A stretch of 64,000 bases of DNA from Serinus canaria. Lineage: Eukaryota; Chordata; Aves; Passeriformes; Fringillidae. Positions 1-12,819 of this stretch are shown here, piece by piece; position 1 is the stretch's first letter, and every line of letters starts with the position of its first letter. The position numbers and the translations under genes are program-made. The DNA is taken from positions 31,683,245 to 31,747,244 of the forward strand of contig NC_066316.1 of assembly GCF_022539315.1 (NCBI RefSeq), written 5' to 3'. Below the pieces are notes generated by a model. It made no database searches. It saw nothing but the letters and a program-made list of their open reading frames with translations, and was not told the origin of the DNA.

Positions 1-130
1 TCAACTAAGGTCCTGTACTTATTTCAAACTTACATTCAAACAGCACTCACTGAAAGAGTACTAGATGTAGTAGTAAGTTATGTCAAATATTAAGCTTCAA
101 TTATCTTTTATTTTGGAAGTGCTTCTAACA

Positions 131-207
131 TAAAATCATATTTAAATCACATGGCACTTTTCTAAATATGATTTAAAATCATATTTAAATCACATGGCAC
201 TTTTCTA
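131..207. repeat. 34-bp direct duplication with 9-bp spacer
   Basis: The 34-nt unit starting TAAAATCATATTTAAATC occurs identically at 131-164 and 174-207. The perfect identity points to a recent local duplication in QKI intron 2. Confidence 0.95.
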
Positions 208-3200
208 TCTCTAAAATAAAGATGGGGATTAAGATATATAAAGTTTATACCATTTGAGGACATTGATACTTTCATTTATTAGAAAAACAAGCCCTTTTTC
301 TTCTAAATTAAGCATTAAACTCTGAGATACTTAATCGAGTATCAAACTGTTTCCAAGAGTTCCATTATGGAGCAAGAAAACATCAAAAACAAGTTACTGT
401 AAAAATCACCTAACAAGCTGCTTGGATCAAAAGTAAATAAGTAAATTTTTAAAGTAATTTTATTTGGACACCAAATGAAGCATTCATGCCTTTTTTACAC
501 TGAACGAGCCAAGTTTTAAGAGTACTTTTATAAAATTACTCATACCAAATTAAAAATTTGATGTTACTAATAAAAGCACTCTTTCAAGATTTGTCCTTCC
601 AAACTCTTTAACCTTCTCTGTCATTAGGGCTGACTGATAAGCCACCAGCTGTTTTTTTTTCTTCTTGGTGCTACAATGCATTCTCTTCCTTTTTAAGGCT
701 AGCATGCCCAAGCAACAAACAGCACGACTTTAGCCAGCTGCTAGAATGTCACTAACCTATATATTTAGCTCCCATCTCATTTACTGCCATCCCTCAGTGT
801 CAACCATTTAATGTCCCTTTTGCTCCAGCCTCCTGACATTCCTCACTGAGCTGACAACACTGCGGGCTGGATCAGCGGACACAAGATACAAGAACACACA
901 ACAACAAAGCAGAGACCTTATCAGTTACCAGAGACAGAAGCCATGCCTTGTCAAACACACTCAAGCAAAAAGCCTTTTGGGTTTTGCTTCCCTCCCCCCA
1001 CTTCTAGATTAATTTTTACTGTTAATAAACTGTGTAGTTGTTTGCATAATATTACCTTTAGATCTTGAGTAAAATAGCAATTTGTTCTTTTAGCCTGTTT
1101 TTGCCTCGCCTCTGCTTTGTCAGTACTTTTTGTACATTATAATATAAACTAAAGTCACATTTCCTTTCCATTTAATACTGGCTTTAACATTAAATCTTTT
1201 CCTCATGCCGCAAGTTTAAAGAGAATCTTAATTGGGTAGTTTAAATTCCACTTCAAATAACTAAAATAATATCCCTCAAAATGATTTTTTTATGCTACAT
1301 GTTCTGTTCATGTAAAAACACTAATCTAATTACTGTCGTATTTTGGAAATAATTGGATTTTAAATTGCTTAGAATTATCAACATAAGTGAGAAAGCTGTA
1401 AAGATAGACAAATTAACAATTTCATGGTTTTAAAATGGGAATCTCTGTTATCATTAGATTCCCATTTGCAATTATTTAAAGGCCCACAGAACAGTTTGGT
1501 AGTTCCCTCCTTTAAGTGGTCATAAAACCCTTTAAACAGTAATTGAAAGATTGTTAACAGAAACTCTCTCAGGAAATCAGATCCTGTGAACAATCTAACA
1601 GTAGGCATGCTTAAGCGAGATAGTGAATAATCTGGTTCATCCTATTCACTAAAATGAGGTTTTCAGAACAGTGACAAGACATCAGTTTCAATAACACCAG
1701 CAGATGAGTAAAAATTGTTCAATTCTGTGCTCTACTTGGGAATAGTGACACATTTATCTAGAGAATTAACAAGTTGTGCTGTGTGTAAATCGGTCTCCAA
1801 GCCTAACCACAGGATCCAGCAGTGCCCTCTAAGCCTCACAGTTTACATCATTAAACTCATATTCCAGTAACAAAGGATCCTCAGGATATACAGTCCAACA
1901 ACTAATTTCCATAATAATACTTTTAATTAGATGTGACTACATATGACATTACCCAAGGCACTTAAAGCTGGCAATTTAGCTGTAGACTACTTCCATTTCT
2001 CAGTAATTAGAAGTGAGAAAGACACATTTAAGTCGGAGCACTATGGCACATAGTGATACTATAGTTAAAAATACTAAGAAGAAATTGAAATCTTCTTTCT
2101 AAGAAGAAATGGAATTCTTGTACATAAGGGACATAATTCTCTTTTTCCATTTACCAGACAAATGCAGCTGCTTTTTCTCCTTTCAAAAGGAAAAACTGAC
2201 TTTGCAGAAACAGGCTTGGAGGTTATACTCAAGTTTATGCAAAGAAGAGGTTCTCAATAACCACTTCATTTTATTTTATTAGTTACTGGAACTTTGTCTA
2301 AAGTTCATCATCCCTTTAAGGCAACAGATTTTACGCTGAATTATTCAGTCTTTTATAATTCTACGTTGCAAAAATATATTTATTTGCCACCTTGGAAGAT
2401 AGGAAGGGAGGAAACACAGAAATTGCACACTTCCAAATCAGAAGACCTCAATGCAGTACTATATAAATAGAAATTACTATTTTTTCCTCCATAATAGCAC
2501 TCTTTCATAAGCAAAGTTAAAAATAAAGCAGTAAAGCATCTCACCAAGCAACTAAACCCCATGCTAAAGATGCACAGTATTGTTTTGTGGTTAAAGATAG
2601 GCCTTAGCAATTAGAGCTGTGATGCAAGTTTCCATATTCAAGCAAGGTACTTTGGGAAAAAACGCATTTTATCAAGCTTCTGAAGTGAGTGAGAAAGTAA
2701 GGTGTTTAACATTCCTAAACATAAACATGCTTTTCATTCATATGACTGATTTTAATTGCTTAATTTAGCTGACTAAATTGTAATTTATAATCAGAACCAA
2801 TATTAGATAATTTCTGCTTTGCTCCTTTAACTTTTACACACATTTGAGAATTGGTATCAACTGCAATCTCATTCATAGACTGGGAGCTCTATAGTCAAAC
2901 AAGCTGAATTTTCCCCTTCATAGGGGAAAGTGAGTCAGAATTCTTACCTCATTTAAGACCAATCAAATCCTGAAACACCTATTTTTATTGTTAAATATAT
3001 TGAAAACACTTCCAGTATTGCACAAGCAGAACTACAAAACCTCACTTTCTAAATAAACATCACACTTAGTCATAGCTTCATACACACTTTATACTACTTC
3101 TCATTAATTAGGGGCTTATTTACCAAACTAGGTCCAGAATTTCATTCCATGAAAATACTGAAACACATCAGAGAAAGTAATTTTAAACTGCGTCATCAAA

Positions 3201-6200
3201 ACAAAAGCAATCCCCCTTCCAAAAATTGTAACAAAACCCAACAGGATTATCTAACTGGTAGCACTTCTCATTCTATTACAGACCTTAAGTTATATAATTC
3301 AATCAAGTGTAAAAAAAAGTAAGATTAGAAACCGTCAATGCCTATTTACTGTTATACAAGTATTTCTTCTTCTAAAAAAAAAAAAAAGATAGATTTCACA
3401 GTGTTAACCATATCTGAAGTGAAAAATTAAACTAGTAATTCCATTCACCTGCTGGAAATGTTACAAAATGTCTTCTCCATATATTTACAGCTGCCATAAT
3501 CAGAAGACAGCTCAATATTTCCTTTAGTGTTTTAAGGTCTAATCTGCCTTGTTTGCTCTAAATGATTCCTGCTAAAAGCTCTCAGGAAACCTTAAGTCTG
3601 TGTTCTAACTGTAAGAATACAACGCATAAAAAGACAAATGAAAACTGAAAAGCACCAGAAGCATCTTAAAAAGCTCCCAACCTTGTTGAGAGCATGTAAG
3701 GATACAAACCCCACAACAGAAGCACTGCAGAGTTCTGTGATTCAGCCAGTACCAAGCACTAAGAGCAGCAGTATTACAGCCCAGTAATACAGTGAAAGCA
3801 GCCCCTTTGGATATCAAGTCATATTGAATCTATTATCCCCTAAATATGTACAATTACAACACTGCTAAAAGAGCAGCTTATCAACAATTGCTTCGTTCAG
3901 GCTTTATTCCTGACTAACTTCTGCCTTCTACTCTGGGTTTTTAAGTAAGGACATGGGTACTTCTACTTCTTACAGCTCTGTGATGACCAACATCACTGCA
4001 GACACTGCAACAGAAGAGGAACTACCTCATATTTATCACAGAAGAAACAGCAGAAGAAAGAGTTATGTCATAAGGCTTTGAGACGTACTTCAGGTTTACA
4101 TGTCAGCCTATCTGTCTGTAGTGACTTAGGATTTAGAGATATATATACATGTTCTAGCCCCATCTATATAACAAAGCCAGAGTTTCATGTCTCTCTCTTG
4201 CTTTTAGCTTGCCCATCAGCTGACTCACAGAAAGAAGTGCAGTCCTTCACAAAGACTCAAAGGCCATTGCTTACAAATTTTCCAGTCTTAAGGGCAACAT
4301 TTGCACTTGTGGAAGAAAAAAAGATATCCAAAATATTAATGTGGCCACAATAATTTGAAAAAATCAAATGACATTGAAGCCCAAGATGTACTGTTTGAGT
4401 ACTTGGGTTGAATGACATCAACTTTGCTTTACTTTTAATGCAAGTGACATTTGTTTTTTAAAAAAAAGGTAATCAAATTTTCAAGTAAGTTCAAATTATA
4501 AAATTCAAGCAATTAGGATAAATATTATGACCCAGACATTTAAGATGTTGATTTGAATAATATATTCATTATCATCAGTACTTAAACACACTAGCAGTAT
4601 AACAAGGGGTCATTTCCAGATGGAACAGCAATACAGATACTTATTTAATGTACCATTCACATTTTTAGACCACCTGTACTTCACAGAAAAAAAAAATCAT
4701 CTGGTAAACTGCTGCATATTTCAGACAACTTCCAACCACAATTTAATTGATAATCTTCCCAAAACAAGCAGTATCACTGACCACAGGGCAGAGCCACAGA
4801 TCACAGTGTTAGCAAGTAGAACAAACTGGAATTTTTGGGTCAGTATGTTCTGAGTGTTTATACACCACACAGCTGAGAGATATTGATCAAGCTTACTCTG
4901 TACTCTAAAGAGACAGAAACCTGAAAAAGCAGTAATCAACCCAAGCAACTGGAGGGTTGGGTGGATGAATGAACACAATTAGGACAGGTGCATGAGCTTT
5001 CCTGAAGAGAAAAAGTGCTATGCTATATAATAAGAGAGAACTGAGTGCAAATAAGGTGTAAAAAGTAACTGGCTGTTCATCAAGCAAAGTTATTTCTCTT
5101 AGAGTACTAAGTGTATTGGAAAGAAAATAATTCACTCAGTTTCAAAGTAGTGCAGCAAATTTCAAAAGGAATCAGTGCCTTCACAGAATTCACTATCAGA
5201 AATTGCTCTTAAAGAGAAAATAAACATATAAAAGCTTAGAATTGTGAATTACTATCATGCCAAGTGACTGAAATTAAACAACAGTGTTCAACTACTGTTC
5301 TTACTAGCATCAAAAAATGGCAGAGACTAATTTCATAGACTGAGTAGATCCATACTAGAGCTACAGAAACTCTGAATCTCCTAGGCAAAGATACCTACTG
5401 ACATAGCATTTGTGTTTTATTTTGAATCCAACATTCCAAACCAAGGCATTCTCAAGCAATGAAACAAAACACAGAAAAAGGAAAGTTTATTACCAAAGCT
5501 GGATTTGTGTACTATCTTCTCCTCAAGAAAACTCATATATAAGACAACCAAGTGACCAACATTAATGAGACACATGTAAGGAACAAAACAAAAGAACATA
5601 TTTCTGTTCTTTTGAAACATGGAACAAATTCAGATCAAAAATGAATGCTATAGATGCAGCATTACACTGAAAACTTTTCCTTGACAAGTGATGTACACTT
5701 TTAAATGCATTAGTAACTTCAGAAATAGCATAATATCAAAAGAGCACACCTGCTTAAAAAAAACTCAACCATGTTGCTCAAAAGGCAACTTATTCTTTTT
5801 TCCTTTAAATTAATATGCACCTTCAAGGTTTGTGGGCAGACTTAATCTAGTAAAAAAAAAAAAAACCAGAACTTTTACCACTGAGGGCATGTAAATTGAT
5901 TTTTACCTAAGCATATAATTTATGAGAGGTAAAAAGAAAAGCTGGTATGCTGACTGGAACTCAAAACTATTTTAAATAGCAATTCTAGATAGGTGCCATC
6001 TTATCCCAGCAAAACACAGAGCAAACACAAGTAGCTAAGACTTGCATTTCACTGACCTACCCCTATGAAGTTACCAAAGTCCTGCTGTCCTCTGACTGGA
6101 AAGCATCAGATGACTTTTGCAAGGGCAACTCCGTAAAATTCTGACTATACAAACAGTAATACCTAAACTGCAGAGCTGCTAAAAAGGAAGAAATATTTAA

Positions 6201-8005
6201 TATATGTGTCAAAAGCTGACTGACTACTGCTGGGGGAGGGGTGAAGACAGCATGGTATTACAATTGCCAGGTTAAGTTTCTGGGGAGAGTATTACAGCTT
6301 AGTGCTACAGCTCTCCTTTGGTCAACTAATCAGAAGGGGAAAAAACATAAACCTCAATAAAGGGTTTTTCTCTCTGTATTTCCTCCTTCCTTAAAACATT
6401 GTGCCTCTCAAATCCCATCTCTTTCAGGAGTCTGTTTCCACTCTCTAAAGCAGAAGGAAGATCTGCTCCTGACTTTGAGTAACAAAGCACAACAATTAAG
6501 GATTCTGATGTCTAAACAGTAATTTGTCAATTCACCTACGTGTTTTGAACACAAGCATTACCTTGCTCTGTTAAGTATTGTTTCAGCACTTACTCGATGT
6601 ATTTCCATGTTTACTGCAGTCTCCAATCCTAGTTAAAGTACACAGGACATTAATTCACAAAAAACTGCCCACAAGTTCAGCAGGTGTACCCAAGAGTACC
6701 TGACCTCACAATCACAAGCAAAAATATCATGCTGAAGCACATCCTCATCTCTGTATAACATCCTTCTTTGCTAAAATAAACATTTCAAATAACAGACTGA
6801 AAAAAAAAACCCTATATAAAACAAAGCAAAATCAGTATGTTACAAGTACCAGCCTCCCAGCTGACCTTTTATTATTTGTATGTGCACCCAGCTCTCCTAG
6901 ACTTAAGTCTTGCAAGAGCATAGACTGCCCACTGAAAGCCTGACTCTGCACAGAAAACAAAATGAGCCAATGAAAGGCACTACAGGAGCAAAACCAATCA
7001 TGATGGATGTTGACTGCTAGACCTATTTCAGGAAGTTCCATTGGACACTTCCTTTGCAACCTCAAAATTTTTAATTCCCACAGTCAAACATTTTTATTAA
7101 AATTAACTTATTAGAACCATTTTAGCTATTTCATCCACAGAAAAGTAACAGGTATCTTCAAGCTATTTAGACTGATTTTCTAGACTATCATCCTCCTTTG
7201 GCACTTGGCTTCCCCATACACACACAGTCCTCTCCAGCCATGGTGAAGAGAGGCACCCAAATGTCTAGCAGTGGCTGGTAATGTCACATTAGAGGATTCC
7301 TATCCTTACAAGTTGGACCTGTATACTGACTAAAAAAGAAAAAAATTCCACTGCATGCTGAAGGGAATATCATACACATGCTGCACATGGCATGTATATC
7401 ATCATGCATATAAAACTAGGAGTTTAATATTATGATACTAATTTGAAGACATTACTAATACAAGCATCAACATAAAAACATGGTGTCCTAACAAATATGT
7501 TCAGCTTTCCTAGCACTACCAAGTACAAGTCATTTCTTCTCCCAGATTTCCAAATTTACTTAGAAATATATTAAGGGGAACATAGCCAAAGCAAATACTA
7601 CTTACTAAGCTCTTACTTTACCTGTCTTACTTCCACCCTACCTTCCATTTCTTTTTATTTACACACACAGAAAGACCACAGGACCTGCCAACAGCACAAA
7701 TAGTAGGAATAAAACGGGAAGAAGAACATTAACAGATAAATGACAAGGCAATCATCTGACTTAATTCCACTAAACTCTTCAAGAGTTTAAGAGGGAAAGA
7801 TAATGGAGATACAGATCAAGTTAATTGGTACTGCTGAGCTGCTGCTCAGCCTGCAACATCACTCTAAGGGACTAAAGGACAGGATTTTTAATGCCAATGT
7901 ATTTTAGACTGTCTTCCATCCTTTTGCCTCCACATACACACGTGCTCTGGAGATCTGACCATCTCATCTATTAATAAAATTATGACAACATCTGTCATCC
8001 TGCAT

Positions 8006-8068
8006 CAAAAAACCCCAAAACTAAAACACCCACCCAAAACCCAACAAACCCCAAATCCCCCAAACAAG
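8006..8068. repeat. A/C-rich simple sequence
   Basis: This is a stretch of A and C runs (AAAACCCC, ACACCCACCC, CCCAACAAACC types) with almost no G or T. Similar low-complexity stretches occur at 27569-27664 and 58823-58860. Confidence 0.75.
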
Positions 8069-11000
8069 CTACTGAGTGTTTAGCATGGTTCAAAAAAATT
8101 TTAAAAAAACCTGTCAAAAGTGATTCAGATAGTGAGTAATGGAAGGATATCTAATAAAACATTAGATAGAAGGGGTAAAAAAAAATCTTCATACAGATAT
8201 TAAGGCATGTCTCCATTTTTATAGCATCTAAAAAGGGACCCTTTCTCAATCCATATCCTTACCATGTGCGACCAGAGTGCATAAAGCCTCTCATTAATAC
8301 ATAAAGTTCAAAATAAAAATTAAATTCTTTGTTCCCATTACTTCTATTAAAATGTTTTTCCAAAGACCTTACTGAGACTAAAAATTAGTAATCAAACTAT
8401 TTAGTTATTTCATATACATTTGTACTTTCATCAGTAGCTGACCATTTTCCAAATCCTCCTTCAGCCCTGCCATTATTCTTTATCCCAAGTTTATGTACAG
8501 AGATCACTTATATTCTCTCTTTCCTTCAAATTGCTAGGGTAAACAAGGCCTAGTCTTTTAGCTTCCTTCCCTGTTTACCACTAGGGAGTGAAAAGCTTAA
8601 GTAAATAATCAGAACAATAAATAAAGATGATGTTATCATGTTCCTAATCCATATTAGGGACGCTAATAAACTCTGATATTACAAATTGAAAAAGGATTTA
8701 AACACTTTGTCAGTAAGTTCCCCATAGTAAAATGAGCCCTTGTGTTCACCGTTGTGTTGCACTAATTAAACAGTTTTAACTAAAATGGTCAGGAAGTACA
8801 CACAAGCTGTTTATCACTGCTGGCCTTTGAGCTCCAGTATACTCCAAGGACACGCTACTTTAGATGCGATAATTACTGAGTTCTTACATTTTTACTGAAG
8901 AGGCACAGAAGAGTTCCAACAGAGAATTTCACATTAATCAGAAAGAACAGGGTACTTATTAATAATAAAGCTATGATTATAATAGAAAAAAAAACATTTA
9001 TTCAGTTCAACATTTGTAGGTACTAATTCCAAGAACTGTTTAAATTGATATCAGGCAGAAAGTTTAGTCTCGTCTCTCTAGGGAAATTCGAGAAAATTAA
9101 TCATTTATCTGAAGCATAGGAAATGCTAAAGACTTTTAACTATTCACCCACAAACAATAGCTTATCCTCCATTCTTCTGCTTCTTAAGAGCTCAACAATT
9201 TCTGACATCTTTTCTTCTTATGTTTTAAAATTCTGACAGATGTTATTTCTCCATGAACTGGAAATGTCTTCAAACTGTAACACCAAAGACTTACAAGAGA
9301 GCACAAATATTACTCTGTAGAGAACTCACTTTTAACTTAAGGGCAAAATATGGACAATTAATGGAATTTCTTTCCTTGGGCGCCTTCTGCAAAAGTTCTT
9401 TCTCAAGTTTCAGGAGCATATTTACATGGTTCAGAAAGCTAAGTATCTCAAATCTCAGTTTTAATACTAAAATTTCTCTAAAGTTTAAACACCTTTCAAG
9501 GGTGCTAGAAGAAAACAATAGGAATAGACCCCATTGTGTAACAGGAACTTCCTAGGAAGAAAAAAAAGTGTCACAAAGGAGACCATCCCAACAGTTACAC
9601 AATTTATCAGACTCTGACTACATAACAGAAAAATTCTCCTTATTAATACAACACATCAAAGAAAATGAATTCTTGCCTAGCAAGATTTTTGTGTATCTTC
9701 CACTTACTAGTACAGAAATTCAGATTCTGCACAGTCAGCATTTAAAAACTACAGGCTGTTTCAGTCAATTAATTTTTTGGCAAGTTGAACCTTGCATCAA
9801 CTATGGCCTTCAAATAAATATTAGATTAAAAATACTCAATATGCACTAGTACAAAAAAAATAAATTAGGAGCCTTCAGGGGATTTTATAGATTTATTTTA
9901 GCTTTTAAGTTTAATTTTATATATTCTTTATTTTGTGTGGATAACCAAAGGATAGTAAAACAGTAATATCAAAGTGATACAGGCTATGAAAATTTACTGT
10001 TTCATCTTCTGTGTATGTCATAAATAAAGCATGTTTGTTTAAACTTATGGTAGACCACTATTTTTATGTTCACAAGTAACTTAGGATACTGTGCACACAA
10101 TGGCACTATAGTACTATGCATTATTCACTACAGTCAACTAACCAATATGCTCAAAATTCTAAGTCAAAAATACCATAACAAAAGCTTATAAGAACAACCT
10201 AACATTTTGCTGATTTTTTAAAATTTCTTTTACTAAAATATTATTAAATATACATCAGAAAACCAGTTTCTGGTCACTTTTTTTCTGAACAAATTTAGGT
10301 TTATCCGACTTTATATCTTTGTAATGTATACAAGACAGTCGGCTGGAAGAAAATTATGGCAACAGAAAGAATCAACTAGATTTATCTGAGAAACTCACTC
10401 TCATAGTCCATACAGCATGTCTTTCCTATATCTGGTAACAACTAAATTAACTGCTGAATATGAGTAAGAAGTTTCACATACTGTTGTGAAAATTCTCACA
10501 GGTAACAATTTCTCTCTTTACACACAAATTTACCTTCACTGGTGAAATGAATACTAATCCATGAATTTTACACTTCTTTTTTTTAGTAAGTTGGACTCAC
10601 TGCACTCCAGACCTTCTAAATGCTGTGCTAGCCTGAATTCAAAGCAGGTTACTTAACATCTAACTTGCAGAAAGATTTTAGAGATGGCCTACATAGCAAA
10701 TCACAGCTTTTTATTTGTATGCAGTGGTATATTCTAGTTGATTAACCAATTATTAAGGCTGGGCAGATCCCATTCCAAGTAGCAAGGAACAAATACAGGA
10801 GCGCACAGAGAACACCGGGCTTGGCTCCCTGGTGAAGTTTGAACTGCCAGGTCCCACCACAGCAGCAGAAGCTCCACATTTTCTAGCACACACTTCACAT
10901 CATCTCACAAGAGCCAACAGCCTTTTTATTCCAGGTCACATGAACACAAATCACAAGCTTCTCCCACTTCCGAATGCCTAAGCGTTTATTAAAATAAATT

Positions 11001-12676
11001 AGTGAGCACTTCAAGGCCCTTCTTCTAAAAGCAAACAAAGAGCTAGCAGGAGCTAGTGAAATCATTTCTTTGTCAGAAACTTGAGACAAACTCTTCCCTG
11101 CTCATTTACACTATATTTGATAATTAACTGGCAGTGAAGACCTAAGCTACGAAACATGTGATTTCTAGAACAGCAGCTTAATAGTTAAGGGAAACCCAAC
11201 ACCTTTTTTCTTACTCATAATCCCCATACAGCAGGCATCAAGCTCTGTCAAAACTACAACAAATAACTTTGGCAACTCTTCACAAAGAATACACCGTCAA
11301 GTTATGAAACCAAGATTTCGATAACTAAGAAATGTTTTAAAAAGCCACTAAGCAACATAATTCTAAGATATCTGGAGGTATTAAGTCCAGAGCTACTTAC
11401 ATGGCTCTGTGGAACAACTGCATAGGACAATTGCTCTCAAAAATCTCTAACACTCAGGAGTCTCAAAAGAATTAACTGGGTTTGGTGTGGGGACACGTAT
11501 GCACATACACATATGTTTAATTTGGAAGAAAAATGCAATACAAGGGGAGAGAGATGTCCTTAGTGCAAGTGCAAATTCCTTAAAGACTTTTCCCAGTAGA
11601 GGTATTTTAACCCCAAAGCAAAACAACTAGTGAAAACTTGAAAAGGGAGAAAAGACATTTGTCTAAGAATTCGGTTCTGAATAGGGACTTGAACTTTATT
11701 AATGGAGCATGGCACAGTGAGGTTTATTTAGAGGCCTGTATGTTCTAAGCAGCACTGAAATAATAAAACTCCATTTGGAGAGCTTAATCTAATTAAGCAT
11801 ACAAAGAACAGCCACAGAAATACACAAGTGTTACCTCTATTTTTGCTGTTCTGTACTTTCTCCCACTTTGTATCACTTTAATGCGCAAATCCCTTACTTG
11901 GACCCTGCACCCCTCTACTGCAACAGAACCTGTTAATTCTATTAGGGAAGAACAACATGGCTTCCTCCTTTGTCACTGATCAATGAAAACGGCTGGGGGT
12001 AGTTGGGGTAGATTTTGAAAGGACTGTTCTTCACAAGTAGTCTTTAGAAACACTTCAGATCAGATTAATTCAAAACTATTCTAGTTAAATGAAACCATTC
12101 TCCTTCAGAAGGTAAGTGTACAATGGAACAGAACACCCCATGGAGAGCACAATATTGACAGGCAAGCAAAGAGTTTTGCTTAAGCAGGGTGGGGAAAGAG
12201 GAGAGGACAGGACAACCAATCCTGAGATAAAGACACTTCTATAAGCAACAGAACTGGTTACACAGGTATGGGACAAATAGTAATTGAGACTAAGTACAGT
12301 CTCCAAAAAGTCTTCAAAGGGTTCCAAAGCATTCTGCAGCTGACTTACAGACACACCAAGAGGAAAAAAGCACCATCCCAAGAACTACTTTCCTTCTAAA
12401 ATTCACTTCAAAGGTGTATCAGGATGGAAAACACTGATGGAAAACAAGATAATTAGGATCTTAAATCTAAGGTTTAACAATCCATACTAGTTTGGTATTT
12501 AACACAACCTTCTTCCACTCACACTCACTGCAAATCAAGCAAAGTGGAACATACACTGATGCCCCAGTATCCAAAGCAACTCAGCGTGATCCAAGGGTAG
12601 CATGACATGAAATTTACATTTAAAGACGACCACAAGGATCAAAAAATAATTTAGGGACTAAAAAAGATATACTTAC

Positions 12677-12819
12677 ATCTGGATATTCTTTTACAGGCAC
12701 ATATAGTTTCTCTTGTAACTGTACAATAGGTCCCACAGCATCTGGTAATTCTGCACTTCTCTTCTCCGTACTACCATTTAATGTGTCGTTATACATGTCT
12801 TTCCGTACTCTGCTAATTT
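12677..12819 (-). CDS. QKI: QKI coding exon 2 (rest of codon 48, residues 49-95, up to the KH start)
   Basis: This is a 143-nt internal exon on the minus strand. Reading starts with AA, which completes the GAA codon for Glu48 begun in exon 1. It then gives [11 protein letters not shown] (residues 49-59), a [14 protein letters not shown] stretch and [10 protein letters not shown], ending at Asp95 on a codon boundary. This is the QUA1-to-KH linker and the first strand region of the KH domain of QKI. The GPRG loop and RNA-contact residues of the KH and QUA2 parts would be in later exons outside the window. The acceptor is a T/C-rich tract ending in ACAG, and the donor is GAT followed by gtaagt, a strong consensus. 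It is too short to stand out as an ORF and was found by matching the QKI protein. Joining to exon 1 is in frame. There are no stops or frameshifts, so the gene appears intact as far as it can be seen. Confidence 0.97.

Larger units (their letters stand above)
1..12676 (-). other. QKI: QKI intron 2 (5' part, continues beyond position 1)
   Basis: It begins with the strong donor gtaagt at 12676-12671 and runs off the left edge. AT-rich sequence has no further QKI exon: I looked for the exon 3 KH segment with the GPRG loop and did not find it. The only distinct items are a 34-bp direct duplication at 131-207, an A/C-rich simple stretch at 8006-8068 and short poly-A runs. The scattered ORFs of up to about 100 codons show no recognisable protein. 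Confidence 0.9.
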
